A stretch of 64,000 bases of DNA, from NCBI RefSeq assembly GCF_900142135.1, contig NZ_FQZU01000006.1, forward strand, positions 149,998 through 213,997, in the 5' to 3' direction. Source of the DNA: Desulfatibacillum alkenivorans DSM 16219 (GTDB taxonomy: Bacteria; Desulfobacterota; Desulfobacteria; Desulfobacterales; Desulfatibacillaceae). Below the pieces are notes generated by a model. It saw only the letters and a list, made by a program, of their open reading frames with translations. It was not told where the DNA came from and made no database searches. Positions 8,816 to 16,300 of this stretch are shown here, piece by piece. Position 1 is the first letter of the stretch; every line of letters begins with the position of its first letter. The position numbers and the translations under genes were made by a program.

Positions 8816-8966
8816 AACGCCCTCCTTGGTAGCAGCATTTACCTTGTTCAGGAAACGCTTAAAAATGGTTTTACATTTCTTTTACTTTTGTCATCTGCAA
8901 CACTGTACTCTTGTCAAAACCCGCGCTGCGACGCAAGAAGGAAATGGAAAAACAACTCACGAACTC

Positions 8967-8994
8967 TTGACGCAACGCCTCCCGTGCTTAACTT
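8967..8994 (+). promoter_or_regulatory. Candidate promoter of the hsp20 gene
   Basis: TTGACG at 8967-8972 and TAACTT at 8989-8994 are 16 bases apart and 60 bases upstream of the start codon. A heat-shock sigma-32 site was looked for and is not convincing. Confidence 0.35.
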
Positions 8995-9054
8995 ATCTGC
9001 GAAGAGGAAGGCCTTCAACCTCTTAATATGACTGCAATAAGGAGGTTTTACATA

Positions 9055-9507
9055 ATGAATGGACTACTGCCGTTAATTTCAGGAAGCTATAACCTGAGAC
9101 AGCCGAATTTCAACACACTGGACAAACTTCTCCTGCGCAAGAGCCTGCTGGATAACCTGGGCGGCGCCCGCGCGAAAGAGACCTGGACCCCGGCCATGGA
9201 CGCAGTGGAGCGGGAAAACGACTACGTCATCCAAATGGAAGTTCCCGGCATGGAGAAGAAGGACATCGACATTACCATCGACCAGGGCGTGCTCACCGTA
9301 AAAGGCGAGAAAGGCCGCGAAAACGACGGGGACGATGTCAGGCTGCACATTGGGGAAAGGCGTTACGGCGCTTTCACCAAGGCCGTGAGGCTGCCCGAAT
9401 CCGTGGACGCAGCCGCCGTAACCGCCACCACCAAAAACGGGATTTTGACCATCACGCTGCCTAAAGCGGAAGAAGAGAAACCCAGGCAGATTAAGGTAGG
9501 AGCATAA
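9055..9507 (+). CDS. Hsp20/alpha-crystallin family small heat-shock protein
   Basis: A 150-residue chaperone. The alpha-crystallin domain runs from about residue 45 to 135, with the landmarks VPGMEKKDIDITIDQGVLTVKGE and the C-terminal GILTITLPKA. A short hydrophobic N-terminal arm precedes the domain. It should bind unfolding proteins as an oligomer in the cytoplasm. AGGAGG at 9040-9045 points to ATG 9055 rather than the ATG at 9028. It is a single-gene unit between its own promoter and a terminator. A C-terminal I-X-I/V motif is not clear; the tail reads KPRQIKVGA, where IKV may serve. Confidence 0.93.
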   Translation: MNGLLPLISGSYNLRQPNFNTLDKLLLRKSLLDNLGGARAKETWTPAMDAVERENDYVIQMEVPGMEKKDIDITIDQGVLTVKGEKGRENDGDDVRLHIGERRYGAFTKAVRLPESVDAAAVTATTKNGILTITLPKAEEEKPRQIKVGA

Positions 9508-9562
9508 CTTTTAGCCGGATTTTTTTAAGGTTTTTGCATCACGCTCATTTGCATCATCGCTG

Positions 9563-9607
9563 AACAAAAGGCGCCGGGACGATTAACCCAGCGCCTTTGT
9601 TGTTTTT
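9563..9607 (+). terminator. Intrinsic terminator of hsp20
   Basis: The stem AAAGGCGC/GCGCCTTT, extended by GGG/CCC pairing, is followed by GTTGTTTTT. It sits 60 bases after the hsp20 stop. Confidence 0.75.
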
Positions 9608-9612
9608 AGGCA

Positions 9613-9643
9613 ATGGGGTCAAATCTACGTTTGACGTTTGAGA
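9613..9643 (+). repeat. Solitary copy of the RAYT-element terminal repeat
   Basis: This 31-base stretch (beginning ATGGGGTCAAATCTACG) is identical to the left end of the transposase element at 35253-35283. No transposase or matching inverted end is found in the next few hundred bases. Confidence 0.8.
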
Positions 9644-10049
9644 GCCCAGCCGCGGCATGCGATGCAGGGGACCGTGGGAACGACATCTTCGTGTTGGAAG
9701 GCGTATCCGGTGGTTTGAGTTCCCCAATTTCATACGGCCTGTGGGTTTGAACTAAATGTCGCGTTGCGACCCCGGCAGGATACTGCTCTGCCGGGGCTAC
9801 CCATGCCCAGATATAAGGATTCAAGGAATTCCGCGGCGGGGCATTCTCCCCGGCCAGTCCGGCATGCAATGCCGGGGGGCTGCTGCTACAGCCGCATCCA
9901 TCTTTCACGCCGCATAAAACAATGTAGTTGCGCCCCCCGTGGGCGCCTTGTTTCAGCACGCAGCCTCCATCGAGGCGTAGGTTGGATAGAGCTTGCGAAA
10001 CCCAACAATAGCAGCCTGTTATGACTAAAATCCTGCCGCAGATTCCCCG
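9644..10049. repeat. Mosaic of short interspersed palindromic repeats
   Basis: The stretch contains CCCGGCAGGATACTGCTCTG followed by CCGGGGCTACCC near 9771-9801, a CCGGCATGCAATGCCGG palindrome near 9858-9874, the GCGCCCCCCGTGGGCGCCTT module near 9930-9949, and the GTAGGTTGG...GCGAAACCCAACA word at 9975-10009. The same modules recur in other gaps of the window. No gene is supported here. Confidence 0.65.
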
Positions 10050-10778
10050 TTAACGATTGAACAAATCCTTCAGAGCGATATCCAAATCAATATCCACGGG
10101 CAAGGGCTTTTTCACGGTAATGCCGCAATCCAGCACCCCTTTCACCGGAGCGTTGATCACGGCATCCAGGGGAAGATTCCCGTTGATGACAAAATCCAAG
10201 GGCGCGTCCACGGTTTGATTGATGGACACGGGCAAAGGCTCCTGCAGCATGACCATCAACTCGTTGGGGATTTGGATTTCCTGGTCCAGGGGCACGTCAA
10301 TGTCCAGGGGCACGCTGCCTTTGACGGGCACGGTCATGGTTACGCCCAGGACCTTGGTTTCGAACTCCGTGTCTATGGGGATTACCGCGCGCACCTTCAC
10401 CGTGTCCTTCAGCCGCAAGGGCTGATCCAGCACCACGGGGAAAGTCTTGTTTAAAGGTATCAGAAAGGTTTCCTTGATGGGAATCCTGACCACCGAGGTC
10501 ACGGGAAACTGGATGGGAATGTCTGCGTCAATATTGATGGGGAACTCGTGGTCAATGGCGGCGTCCACCCGAAAGTCCTCGGTGAACGTGATGGGCAGGG
10601 ATTTTTGCAGATGCACCTGCCATTCCTTGAGGTGTGACAACTCCCGCCACATTAGCCCCAGGGCGGCGATCAGCACAATCGTCAGGATGGGGAAAAACAA
10701 CCTGGCGGCGCCTTTCTTGGCTTTTATAGCGCTGGATTTATGGGACATTTCTTCTGAATCGCTTCTGTGATGCCGCAT
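10050..10778 (-). CDS. Single-pass membrane protein with repetitive proline-phased strands, unknown function
   Basis: A 242-residue protein of no family I recognise. After a basic N-terminus there is one membrane helix (LFFPILTIVLIAALGLMW, about residues 26-43). The rest is a low-complexity series of short hydrophobic segments of the form IPI/VPV/LPL separated by acidic and polar residues, for example INIDADIPIQFPV, IPIDTEFETKV and VPLDIDVPLDQEIQIP. Such phasing suggests a regular beta structure outside the cytoplasm. ATG 10778 was chosen because GGGGAG precedes it by seven to eight bases. It stands alone between repeat-filled gaps. Function cannot be stated. Confidence 0.75.
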   Translation of the reverse strand: MRHHRSDSEEMSHKSSAIKAKKGAARLFFPILTIVLIAALGLMWRELSHLKEWQVHLQKSLPITFTEDFRVDAAIDHEFPINIDADIPIQFPVTSVVRIPIKETFLIPLNKTFPVVLDQPLRLKDTVKVRAVIPIDTEFETKVLGVTMTVPVKGSVPLDIDVPLDQEIQIPNELMVMLQEPLPVSINQTVDAPLDFVINGNLPLDAVINAPVKGVLDCGITVKKPLPVDIDLDIALKDLFNR

Positions 10779-11320
10779 GGCGCAACTCCCCTGTCCGGTC
10801 TTTGACCGGCCTTCCCCACCGGCCAAAGACGGCGTGCAAGGCCTGAACGCCGCCTGGGTGTATGAGAAACTATGTTAAACCTTCAAGATTGAGCAAAAAG
10901 GCTTAGAATCCATATGTTCAGTCTGGTTGTTGGGTTTCGCAAGCTCTACCCAACCTACGTTTTATCCAAAAAGACCTTAGGTTGGGTTAAGAAGTCCGGC
11001 TTCAATGCCTCAAGAAGCCCTTGCCGCTTTTGGACTTCGAACCCAACATCCATTCTGAAATCGTCCTGCCTGCATCCCGCCTTTTTGCGCGTCAGCGCAT
11101 TTAGTCAGGCCGTTACTTTATTTGAAGCCCAAAACGCAGGGCAAGCCCTGAATCTGCATTGCCTTTTGAAACCTCAGCGGAGGATTCGCCTATTTTCTCG
11201 TATCCTCTCCGCCCCTGCGCGAAGCGCCATTTAAGGTTTTTTGCGGAGCTTTTTTTTAAAAAAAAAGCGACTCGCCGAAGGCAAAAAAACTTTGCTTTTC
11301 GCTTTTTTTGCCCCCGCCCG
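10779..11320. other. Gene-free gap with a GTTGGGTTTCGC repeat copy
   Basis: No ORF is convincing. A repeat with TTGTTGGGTTTCGCAAGCTC and CTACCCAACCTACG lies at 10927-10961, with the imperfect complement TTAGGTTGGGTTAAG at 10977-10991, related to the element at 2951-3166. The region near 11240-11315 has long A/T runs framing GCGACTCGCCGAAGGC and may contain the terminator of the minus-strand operon that ends at 11321. Confidence 0.5.
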
Positions 11321-12385
11321 TCATCCCAGCAAATCTTTGGCGGCCTTGGATTGATAAAAGGACTGCAGGCGCTGGCGGATGCGCTTCTCCAGATATCCGC
11401 TGGCCTTGGCCTTGGCCAGGATGGGCGCCAGAAACTCCACGATTTCCAAAATAACCATGTCGCTGGTTACGCCCACGTCCTCCAGAAGCACGTCCATTTC
11501 CTTATCGCCGTATTTTTCAAAAAAGTAGTGCACCAGTTCGGTGTACGTCTTTTTAAAATATTCGGTCTTGCGGAATTCCATCCAGAACTCGTAGCCGATG
11601 ACAATGAAATCCTCCATGTCGTCCGCGTCGATGTTGCTGTAGTGCTCTTCCAGGGTCAGGCCGGCTATGTGATTCCAGGTCCCGTCGCTGATGCCGGCAA
11701 TGCGGTCTCCGTCCAGGAATCCCATGAGGAACTCTTCGCTGTCGTGGATGGCCGTCTCCACCTGTGCCTCAATCCGCTCCTTGATCTGGGCGTCGATGGC
11801 CGGCTCCAGGCTGGGCGCGGCCATGCGCACGGCGCCCTGGCCCATTTTAATGAGCGAGGAGAGGCCGGGCATCTTTTGCACGAACAGGTTTTGCTGCAAG
11901 ACGAATTCCTTGGCCACGGTGTATATGGCGTCGGCGATGAGTCTGGAATAGGCCGGATTCCGCACGGTCCTTTTGATGGCCGCCATGCGGACCCGGTCCA
12001 GGCTGGAGGCTTTGTCCACAATGGCGTCAAAGGATTTGCGGGGAATGATTTCGTCCAGGGTGGTTTCCGCGCTGTGCTTCGAGGCAATGACCATGCGGCT
12101 CATCTCGCCGATCAACTCGGTAAGGCCGCCGGCCACGGGCAGTTCCACCACGTTTCTTTTGATAACCCCCAGGACCCGATCCGCTGAGGCGAGCTCCTTC
12201 AGGCGGATTCCCTCCAGCCACTGGAACGCGGCCTCCACCTCTTCCCGGACGGTCTTTTCAATGCCTTTGGGAGTAAAGCGCCGCATCTCGAACTGAACGT
12301 GGGCGTCCAGCAGTTGGGCGGCGAGGTCCGGGCTTTGCTTGGCGCCGGATGCAGCTTTGGGACTGTTTTTTTTCTTGGTTGTCAT
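11321..12385 (-). CDS. Conserved hypothetical protein, last gene of the FabR-like operon
   Basis: A 354-residue protein, mostly alpha-helical and without a signal peptide or clear membrane spans; I do not recognise the family. The N-terminus is Lys/Ser/Ala-rich (first 20 residues), and the C-terminal third is rich in aromatic and acidic residues (FIVIGYEFWMEFRKTEYFKKTY). It lies 54 bases downstream of the FabR-like repressor on the same strand, so it is probably co-transcribed with the lipid genes. The ribosome-binding site is weak (GGTGGA). Confidence 0.75.
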   Translation of the reverse strand: MTTKKKNSPKAASGAKQSPDLAAQLLDAHVQFEMRRFTPKGIEKTVREEVEAAFQWLEGIRLKELASADRVLGVIKRNVVELPVAGGLTELIGEMSRMVIASKHSAETTLDEIIPRKSFDAIVDKASSLDRVRMAAIKRTVRNPAYSRLIADAIYTVAKEFVLQQNLFVQKMPGLSSLIKMGQGAVRMAAPSLEPAIDAQIKERIEAQVETAIHDSEEFLMGFLDGDRIAGISDGTWNHIAGLTLEEHYSNIDADDMEDFIVIGYEFWMEFRKTEYFKKTYTELVHYFFEKYGDKEMDVLLEDVGVTSDMVILEIVEFLAPILAKAKASGYLEKRIRQRLQSFYQSKAAKDLLG

Positions 12386-12439
12386 GAAGCCGTTTCCACC
12401 GGATAGGGTTGAAAAATATACGGGAGCAGCCAGCCGGCC

Positions 12440-13147
12440 TTAGGAGATCAAGGCGCCCAGAAGCAAAAACACGCATTCCCGGGCCGTCCGCGCTTTGGCC
12501 TCGGGCCATTCATCGGACTCCCGGCAAAGCGTTTCCTGAGCTGCGGCGGCCGCCAGGTTCAACATGGCCATGGCCAGAGCCTGACCGGTTTCCCGTCCTT
12601 CGCCGAGATCCACGCCCAAAGAGTCCATCCGCTCCCACAAGGCCTGGGCGGATTTTTCAAACTCCTGGGCGGCCGATTCCCGCAAGGCTCGGGAACTGCC
12701 GGTTCTTTCCTGGAAAAACAGGCGAAACAGATTTTGGTTTTCGGCGACTACTTCAAAAAAACACTCAACAAAAGGAGAAACAACGCCCTGCAAGGTTTCG
12801 GCGATTTGAGCCGGCTTGGCGTTTTTGCCCGGCGCGGCGTAGTCCATGCCGTCCAGGGCCTTTTCCAAAGCCGGGTGCAAAAGTTCTGCAGCCTGATCCA
12901 CCAAAGCCAGCCCCAACTCGTCCATGTCGCGAAAATGGCGATAAAACGAAGTGGGCGCAATGCCCGCCTTACGGGCCACGGACCGGAGGCTCAAGCTGGC
13001 GTAACCCTCTTCCGCACTGAGCTGGAGAGCCCCTTCCATCAAACTTTGGCTGACGATCCGGCGCTGGCGTTTTTGCTCTTCCTTAAAACCCATAGGTCCT
13101 TGTTTGCTTGGTTTTTCAACCGGTATGACTAATGCGAGGTTTGACAT
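12440..13147 (-). CDS. TetR-family regulator resembling FabR
   Basis: A TetR-type repressor of 235 residues from the longest start. The helix-turn-helix region ASLSLRSVARKAGIAPTSFY followed by RHFRDMDELGLALVDQ is very close to E. coli FabR, the repressor of unsaturated fatty-acid synthesis genes. FabR itself begins at the equivalent of the internal ATG at 13093 (MGFKEEQKRQRR), so that start is a real alternative; neither has an ideal ribosome-binding site. It is gene four of the minus-strand operon that starts at a FabR-like palindrome (15486-15505), which suggests autoregulation. The ligand is likely acyl-ACP or acyl-CoA by analogy. Confidence 0.85.
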   Translation of the reverse strand: MSNLALVIPVEKPSKQGPMGFKEEQKRQRRIVSQSLMEGALQLSAEEGYASLSLRSVARKAGIAPTSFYRHFRDMDELGLALVDQAAELLHPALEKALDGMDYAAPGKNAKPAQIAETLQGVVSPFVECFFEVVAENQNLFRLFFQERTGSSRALRESAAQEFEKSAQALWERMDSLGVDLGEGRETGQALAMAMLNLAAAAAQETLCRESDEWPEAKARTARECVFLLLGALIS

Positions 13148-13205
13148 CCGTTATTTTCCATTTGTAACAGATTCTCAAGGGAACTTCCAGAGTATTTATC
13201 GCGTT

Positions 13206-14069
13206 TTAAGCCCCGGCGCCGCGTTCGATGAGCCGCTGCATGCGCCTGCCCGCCAAAAGCGTTTTCACCTTGTCGGTCATGAGGTTCATTTCCGCCCGGA
13301 TGCGTTCGGCCTCCACGTTCAGCATGAGGCTGCACTCTCTTGGGCTGAGGGTTTTAAAGTCTTTTTCCGTCATACTGGGCGTGTAAAGCTGAGCCAGGGC
13401 TACGTAGTTGTCCAGCTTTTTATACGGCGGCAATGTCAGGTTGACGCCCCGCAGCCCAAAGGTATTGGGCAGGGACAATCCCAAGGGCAGCCTCAGCCGC
13501 CGGTTCCAGGTCTCCGCGCCCTGATGGGCGACCAGGACCAGGTTGGCGTTGGACCGGATGGCCGCGGCGATCATGCCCCGGGACCTGAACGGCCCCACGT
13601 ATTCCTTAAAGGAAAGAAAGCTGTTGGCGCCTTCCGGCGCCGTGCCCGTCACCTGAATCCTGCCGGTCTTCAAAAGCCTGGTCAGGTGATCCACGGTTTT
13701 CACCTCCGTGGGCGTCCCCAGAACCCGTTTGTAATACTCCTTGAATCCCGGCACGAGAAACACCGCCTTGTGAGGAACCATGCCGCCGATCAAATCGCCG
13801 CACCCGGAATCCACATAATGCTTGCTCACCAAGGCCAAAATGGGAACCCAGGCCAGCCCGGGTCCGTGGGAAACGATAATCACTACAGGCCTGCCGTTTT
13901 CGGGGATCAAGGCTTCCCCGTTATGCAATTCCGCCCGCTCCACAAGCCGGTTTAAAACAAAATCGTAAAAGGGCTGCATCTCCTTTAAGCGGACGCCCAT
14001 GCCCTTGCCGCTTTCAAAAATCCCGGCGTTCTTCTCGCCGACCCCCGGCGTATCCGGTCCTTGTTTCAT
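13206..14069 (-). CDS. LPLAT-like acyltransferase homologue with altered motif I
   Basis: A 287-residue protein whose layout follows lysophospholipid acyltransferases: IIVSHGPGLAWVP in the place of motif I (near residue 65), a GGMVPHKAVFLVPGFKEYYKRVLG block like motif II, TGTAPEGANSFL like motif III (EGxxS), and a following hydrophobic strand. The catalytic aspartate of H-X4-D is absent in HGPGLAW, so the activity may be changed or lost. ATG 14069 has GGGAGGGGG upstream; the longer frame into the hydrolase gene is not real. It is the third gene of the lipid operon. Confidence 0.7.
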   Translation of the reverse strand: MKQGPDTPGVGEKNAGIFESGKGMGVRLKEMQPFYDFVLNRLVERAELHNGEALIPENGRPVVIIVSHGPGLAWVPILALVSKHYVDSGCGDLIGGMVPHKAVFLVPGFKEYYKRVLGTPTEVKTVDHLTRLLKTGRIQVTGTAPEGANSFLSFKEYVGPFRSRGMIAAAIRSNANLVLVAHQGAETWNRRLRLPLGLSLPNTFGLRGVNLTLPPYKKLDNYVALAQLYTPSMTEKDFKTLSPRECSLMLNVEAERIRAEMNLMTDKVKTLLAGRRMQRLIERGAGA

Positions 14070-14116
14070 TGTCCCCCTCCCAACTATCTGATTCCAAGTA
14101 GTCCTTTTTTGTCCCC

Positions 14117-15085
14117 TTAACCCGGGTTGCCCGCAAGCAGGGACCCGCCGTCCAGTTTGGCTGCTTCCAATGTGCTCGGGCGCGCCGGCTCCGAGGTCCC
14201 GGCAACGTGCTCCACATGGCAGTACGGCGTGTCTCCCACCTGAACAATGGGAACGTCCTTCATAAAATCCAAAATCGCTTTGGCCGTATCTTCCGGCTTT
14301 TCCTCCTGGGGCATGTGCCCGCATTCGGGCAAAACCACAAAGGTTCCGCGGCCCATTTGTTGGTCCAAAAGCTGCTGCCCATAATGCAGGGGAATCCACC
14401 GGTCGTCCTCGCCCCAGATCACCAGCACCGGCGCCTTGACCGAATACCCGCCGTCCATGAAACGCAGGAACGGCTTGGGATCCATGGCCCGGGCCGCCAG
14501 GGTCTGGGCGTACAGGCAGCCGGGGGAGCGCAAGGGGTCGTAATAGGCTTGCACCTTTTCCGGCGTGACGAACCTGGGGTTGAAAAACACCTGCTTGAGG
14601 TAATACCGCACCACTTCCCGCGTCACCACCAGGCCGGCCAGTCGCGGCGCCAGGGGAAAATGGGAAAGCCGGATGATCAGAGGGTGGGGGATGTCGTAAG
14701 GCGCCAGGGCGTTCAGCAGCACCAGCTTGCTCACCTTTTCCGGATACACCAGGGCCATGAGCGACGCGATGCCTCCGCCCAACGAATTGCCCGTAACCAC
14801 CGCTTTTTCCAGGCCTACGGCGTCCATCCAGTCCACCACGTCCTCCATGAGGCTGAACGGGTCGTATTTGCCGTTTTTGGGCTTTTCGGAGTAGCCGAAA
14901 CCCTTCAGGTCCAGGGCCCACACGTTATAGCCCTGCTTATGAAGGAGGGGCGCCATCTCCTGCCAGGTGTAGGACGAGGACGCGAATCCGTGAATCAAAA
15001 GCACGTCCTCTCCAGGGCCGGGCAGTTCCGTATAATGAATCCGCACTCCATTCACTCGCACGAATCGATCCCATAAAAGGTTCAT
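14117..15085 (-). CDS. Alpha/beta-fold hydrolase
   Basis: A 322-residue hydrolase. The oxyanion motif LLIHGFASSSYTWQ is near residue 32, the nucleophile elbow GNSLGG near 98, a catalytic Asp in WGEDDRWIP near 225, and a His in ECGHMPQEE near 255. The triad is complete. ATG 15085 has GGGGAGG seven bases upstream and overlaps the stop of the preceding small gene as ATGA. The C-terminal 40 residues after the fold are unusual and low in hydrophobicity. A lipase or esterase role fits the operon, which also carries an acyltransferase-like protein and a FabR-like repressor. Confidence 0.87.
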   Translation of the reverse strand: MNLLWDRFVRVNGVRIHYTELPGPGEDVLLIHGFASSSYTWQEMAPLLHKQGYNVWALDLKGFGYSEKPKNGKYDPFSLMEDVVDWMDAVGLEKAVVTGNSLGGGIASLMALVYPEKVSKLVLLNALAPYDIPHPLIIRLSHFPLAPRLAGLVVTREVVRYYLKQVFFNPRFVTPEKVQAYYDPLRSPGCLYAQTLAARAMDPKPFLRFMDGGYSVKAPVLVIWGEDDRWIPLHYGQQLLDQQMGRGTFVVLPECGHMPQEEKPEDTAKAILDFMKDVPIVQVGDTPYCHVEHVAGTSEPARPSTLEAAKLDGGSLLAGNPG

Positions 15086-15447
15086 CTTTCGCCTCCCCGG
15101 CCGCATGCGCTCCGATTTTTTGCGGCCAAACGCAAATGTCCGAAATGGCTGTAGCATGACGCCAGCAGCGGATAGTCCGGCTCCAGAGAGTCGTGACTAT
15201 GGCGGATTTCCTGCTCCAGCCGGATGCCCAGGCGGGAAGCGGCCCGGCCGTCCTCTCCCAGGCGGCAGCGTTTGGCGCCCGCCGCTCTTTCCGGGCGGGG
15301 AGGCGTCAGGGCTTGGCGAAGCCTTTTCCAGGAGCGTTTGGCGTCCTTGGCGCTTCCAAGCGCGTGGAGGTTGTTTTCCGGTTTAAGGGCGTTTTTCAGC
15401 AGTTCGCTGGCCCGGCTTTCGATATGATTTAATAATTGCTTGCTCAT
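15082..15447 (-). CDS. Small hypothetical protein, first gene of the FabR-like operon
   Basis: A 121-residue basic protein without recognisable domains. The N-terminal half is helical (LLNHIESRASELLKNALK), the middle is Arg/Lys/Ala-rich, and the C-terminal part holds HSHDSLEPDYPLLASCYSHF. ATG 15447 has GGAGGA six bases upstream. The gene begins about 50 bases downstream of the promoter at 15495-15523, and its stop overlaps the hydrolase start, which supports it being translated. Confidence 0.65.
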   Translation of the reverse strand: MSKQLLNHIESRASELLKNALKPENNLHALGSAKDAKRSWKRLRQALTPPRPERAAGAKRCRLGEDGRAASRLGIRLEQEIRHSHDSLEPDYPLLASCYSHFGHLRLAAKNRSACGRGGER

Positions 15448-15485
15448 ATGTTCCTCCATCTGTATGGACAAGTTTTAACTCATCT

Positions 15486-15505
15486 GTGCGTACAAGTGTA
15501 CGCAC
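15486..15505. promoter_or_regulatory. FabR-like operator palindrome
   Basis: The perfect 9-base arms GTGCGTACA and TGTACGCAC flank AG. The core GCGTACA...TGTACGC agrees with the FabR box I recall from gammaproteobacteria (AGCGTACA-C/N-GTGTACGCT). It overlaps the -10 hexamer of the promoter that drives the operon encoding a FabR-like protein. Confidence 0.7.
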
Positions 15506-15523
15506 GACTTTGCATCCTGTCAA
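15495..15523 (-). promoter_or_regulatory. Sigma-70 promoter of the FabR-like operon
   Basis: On the minus strand TTGACA (15523-15518), a 17-base spacer and TACACT (15500-15495) give a near-consensus promoter. The operator palindrome covers the -10 box, so bound repressor would block polymerase. Confidence 0.75.
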
Positions 15524-15593
15524 GACGTTTTTTTCGCCGTGCGTAAAATTTTTTCCGATGGGAGGATTAAAAAGGCAGGGCGCGTTAAAAACT

Positions 15594-16285
15594 CGTTCCC
15601 ATGCTTTACAAGAAAATATCTGTATAACTATTTGAAACCATGTCTGTTTTAAGGCCTAAGACGGCTGTAAAAACCAAGGGCGGCCCAGGCACAGCAGTAC
15701 CGTGCCTGGGCGCGCAAGCGCAGTAGGAACGGCCTTTTTCGGCAGTAGAATCCCGATAACTCAAGCGAACGAATGTTCCATCTATAACTGCCAAAAACTG
15801 GAATCCGAGCATCGCCGCACGCCCGCCCAGCATCCTTAATTTCAATCCTCCTTCCCGGCCGCACCTTTTGTTGCTAACGCAACCCAGGCAATACACGACA
15901 TTGCCTGGGCCGCCCCAAAAACAGGCGGGGCAAGCCCCGCACCCTGCACCAATATTGGCCATCATCCTGGTATTACATGCCATGGATGCCGGCGATGTCT
16001 GCTCGTCAGTGTAGTTGCAGGCCACCGGGCCTGCCATGGACGCGTTTTACGCGCCCATAAAACTCAACAAGCAATACGCCGACATTGTTTTAAAAATCCA
16101 GAAGGTAAAATTTCGCCCTATGAGCATGGGCAGCCCGGGCAGAGCAGTATCCTGCCCGGATGCGCCAGCACATGCCGTTCGACCCGTCAGGCCGCAGAAA
16201 TCCGACGCGCTGGGTCAAACCAAAACCTGTCTTGGAACGAACATCCCGTTCCCATGCTGTGCGTGGGAGTTTATATATAAACACT
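15594..16285. repeat. Mosaic of interspersed palindromic repeats
   Basis: This gap has no supported gene. It contains a truncated CTCGTTCCCATGC module at 15593-15605 and a full one (CCGTTCCCATGCTGTGCGTG, then GGAG) at 16247-16270. GGGCGGCCCAGGC...GTGCCTGGGCGCGCAAGCGC lies near 15681-15720, and related CCTGGGCCGCCCC and GCCCGGGCAGAGCAGTATCC words near 15903 and 16132. A TAGTTGCAGGCC...GGCCTGCCATGGACGCG module lies near 16012-16045. These match modules at 22.5, 26.3, 36.9, 38.9 and 46.5 kb. Confidence 0.65.
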
Positions 16286-16300
16286 TGAAATTAATTATAT

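Noticed and set aside
8961..8991. Heat-shock sigma-32 promoter before hsp20
   Set aside because: CTTGAC and CCCGTG are present but the spacing is too short for sigma-32, so a sigma-70 reading was preferred.
13206..14921. 571-residue open frame covering the LPLAT-like gene and much of the hydrolase gene
   Set aside because: The first half runs antisense-frame through the alpha/beta hydrolase on the same strand and has no homology; the real start is ATG 14069 with a strong ribosome-binding site.
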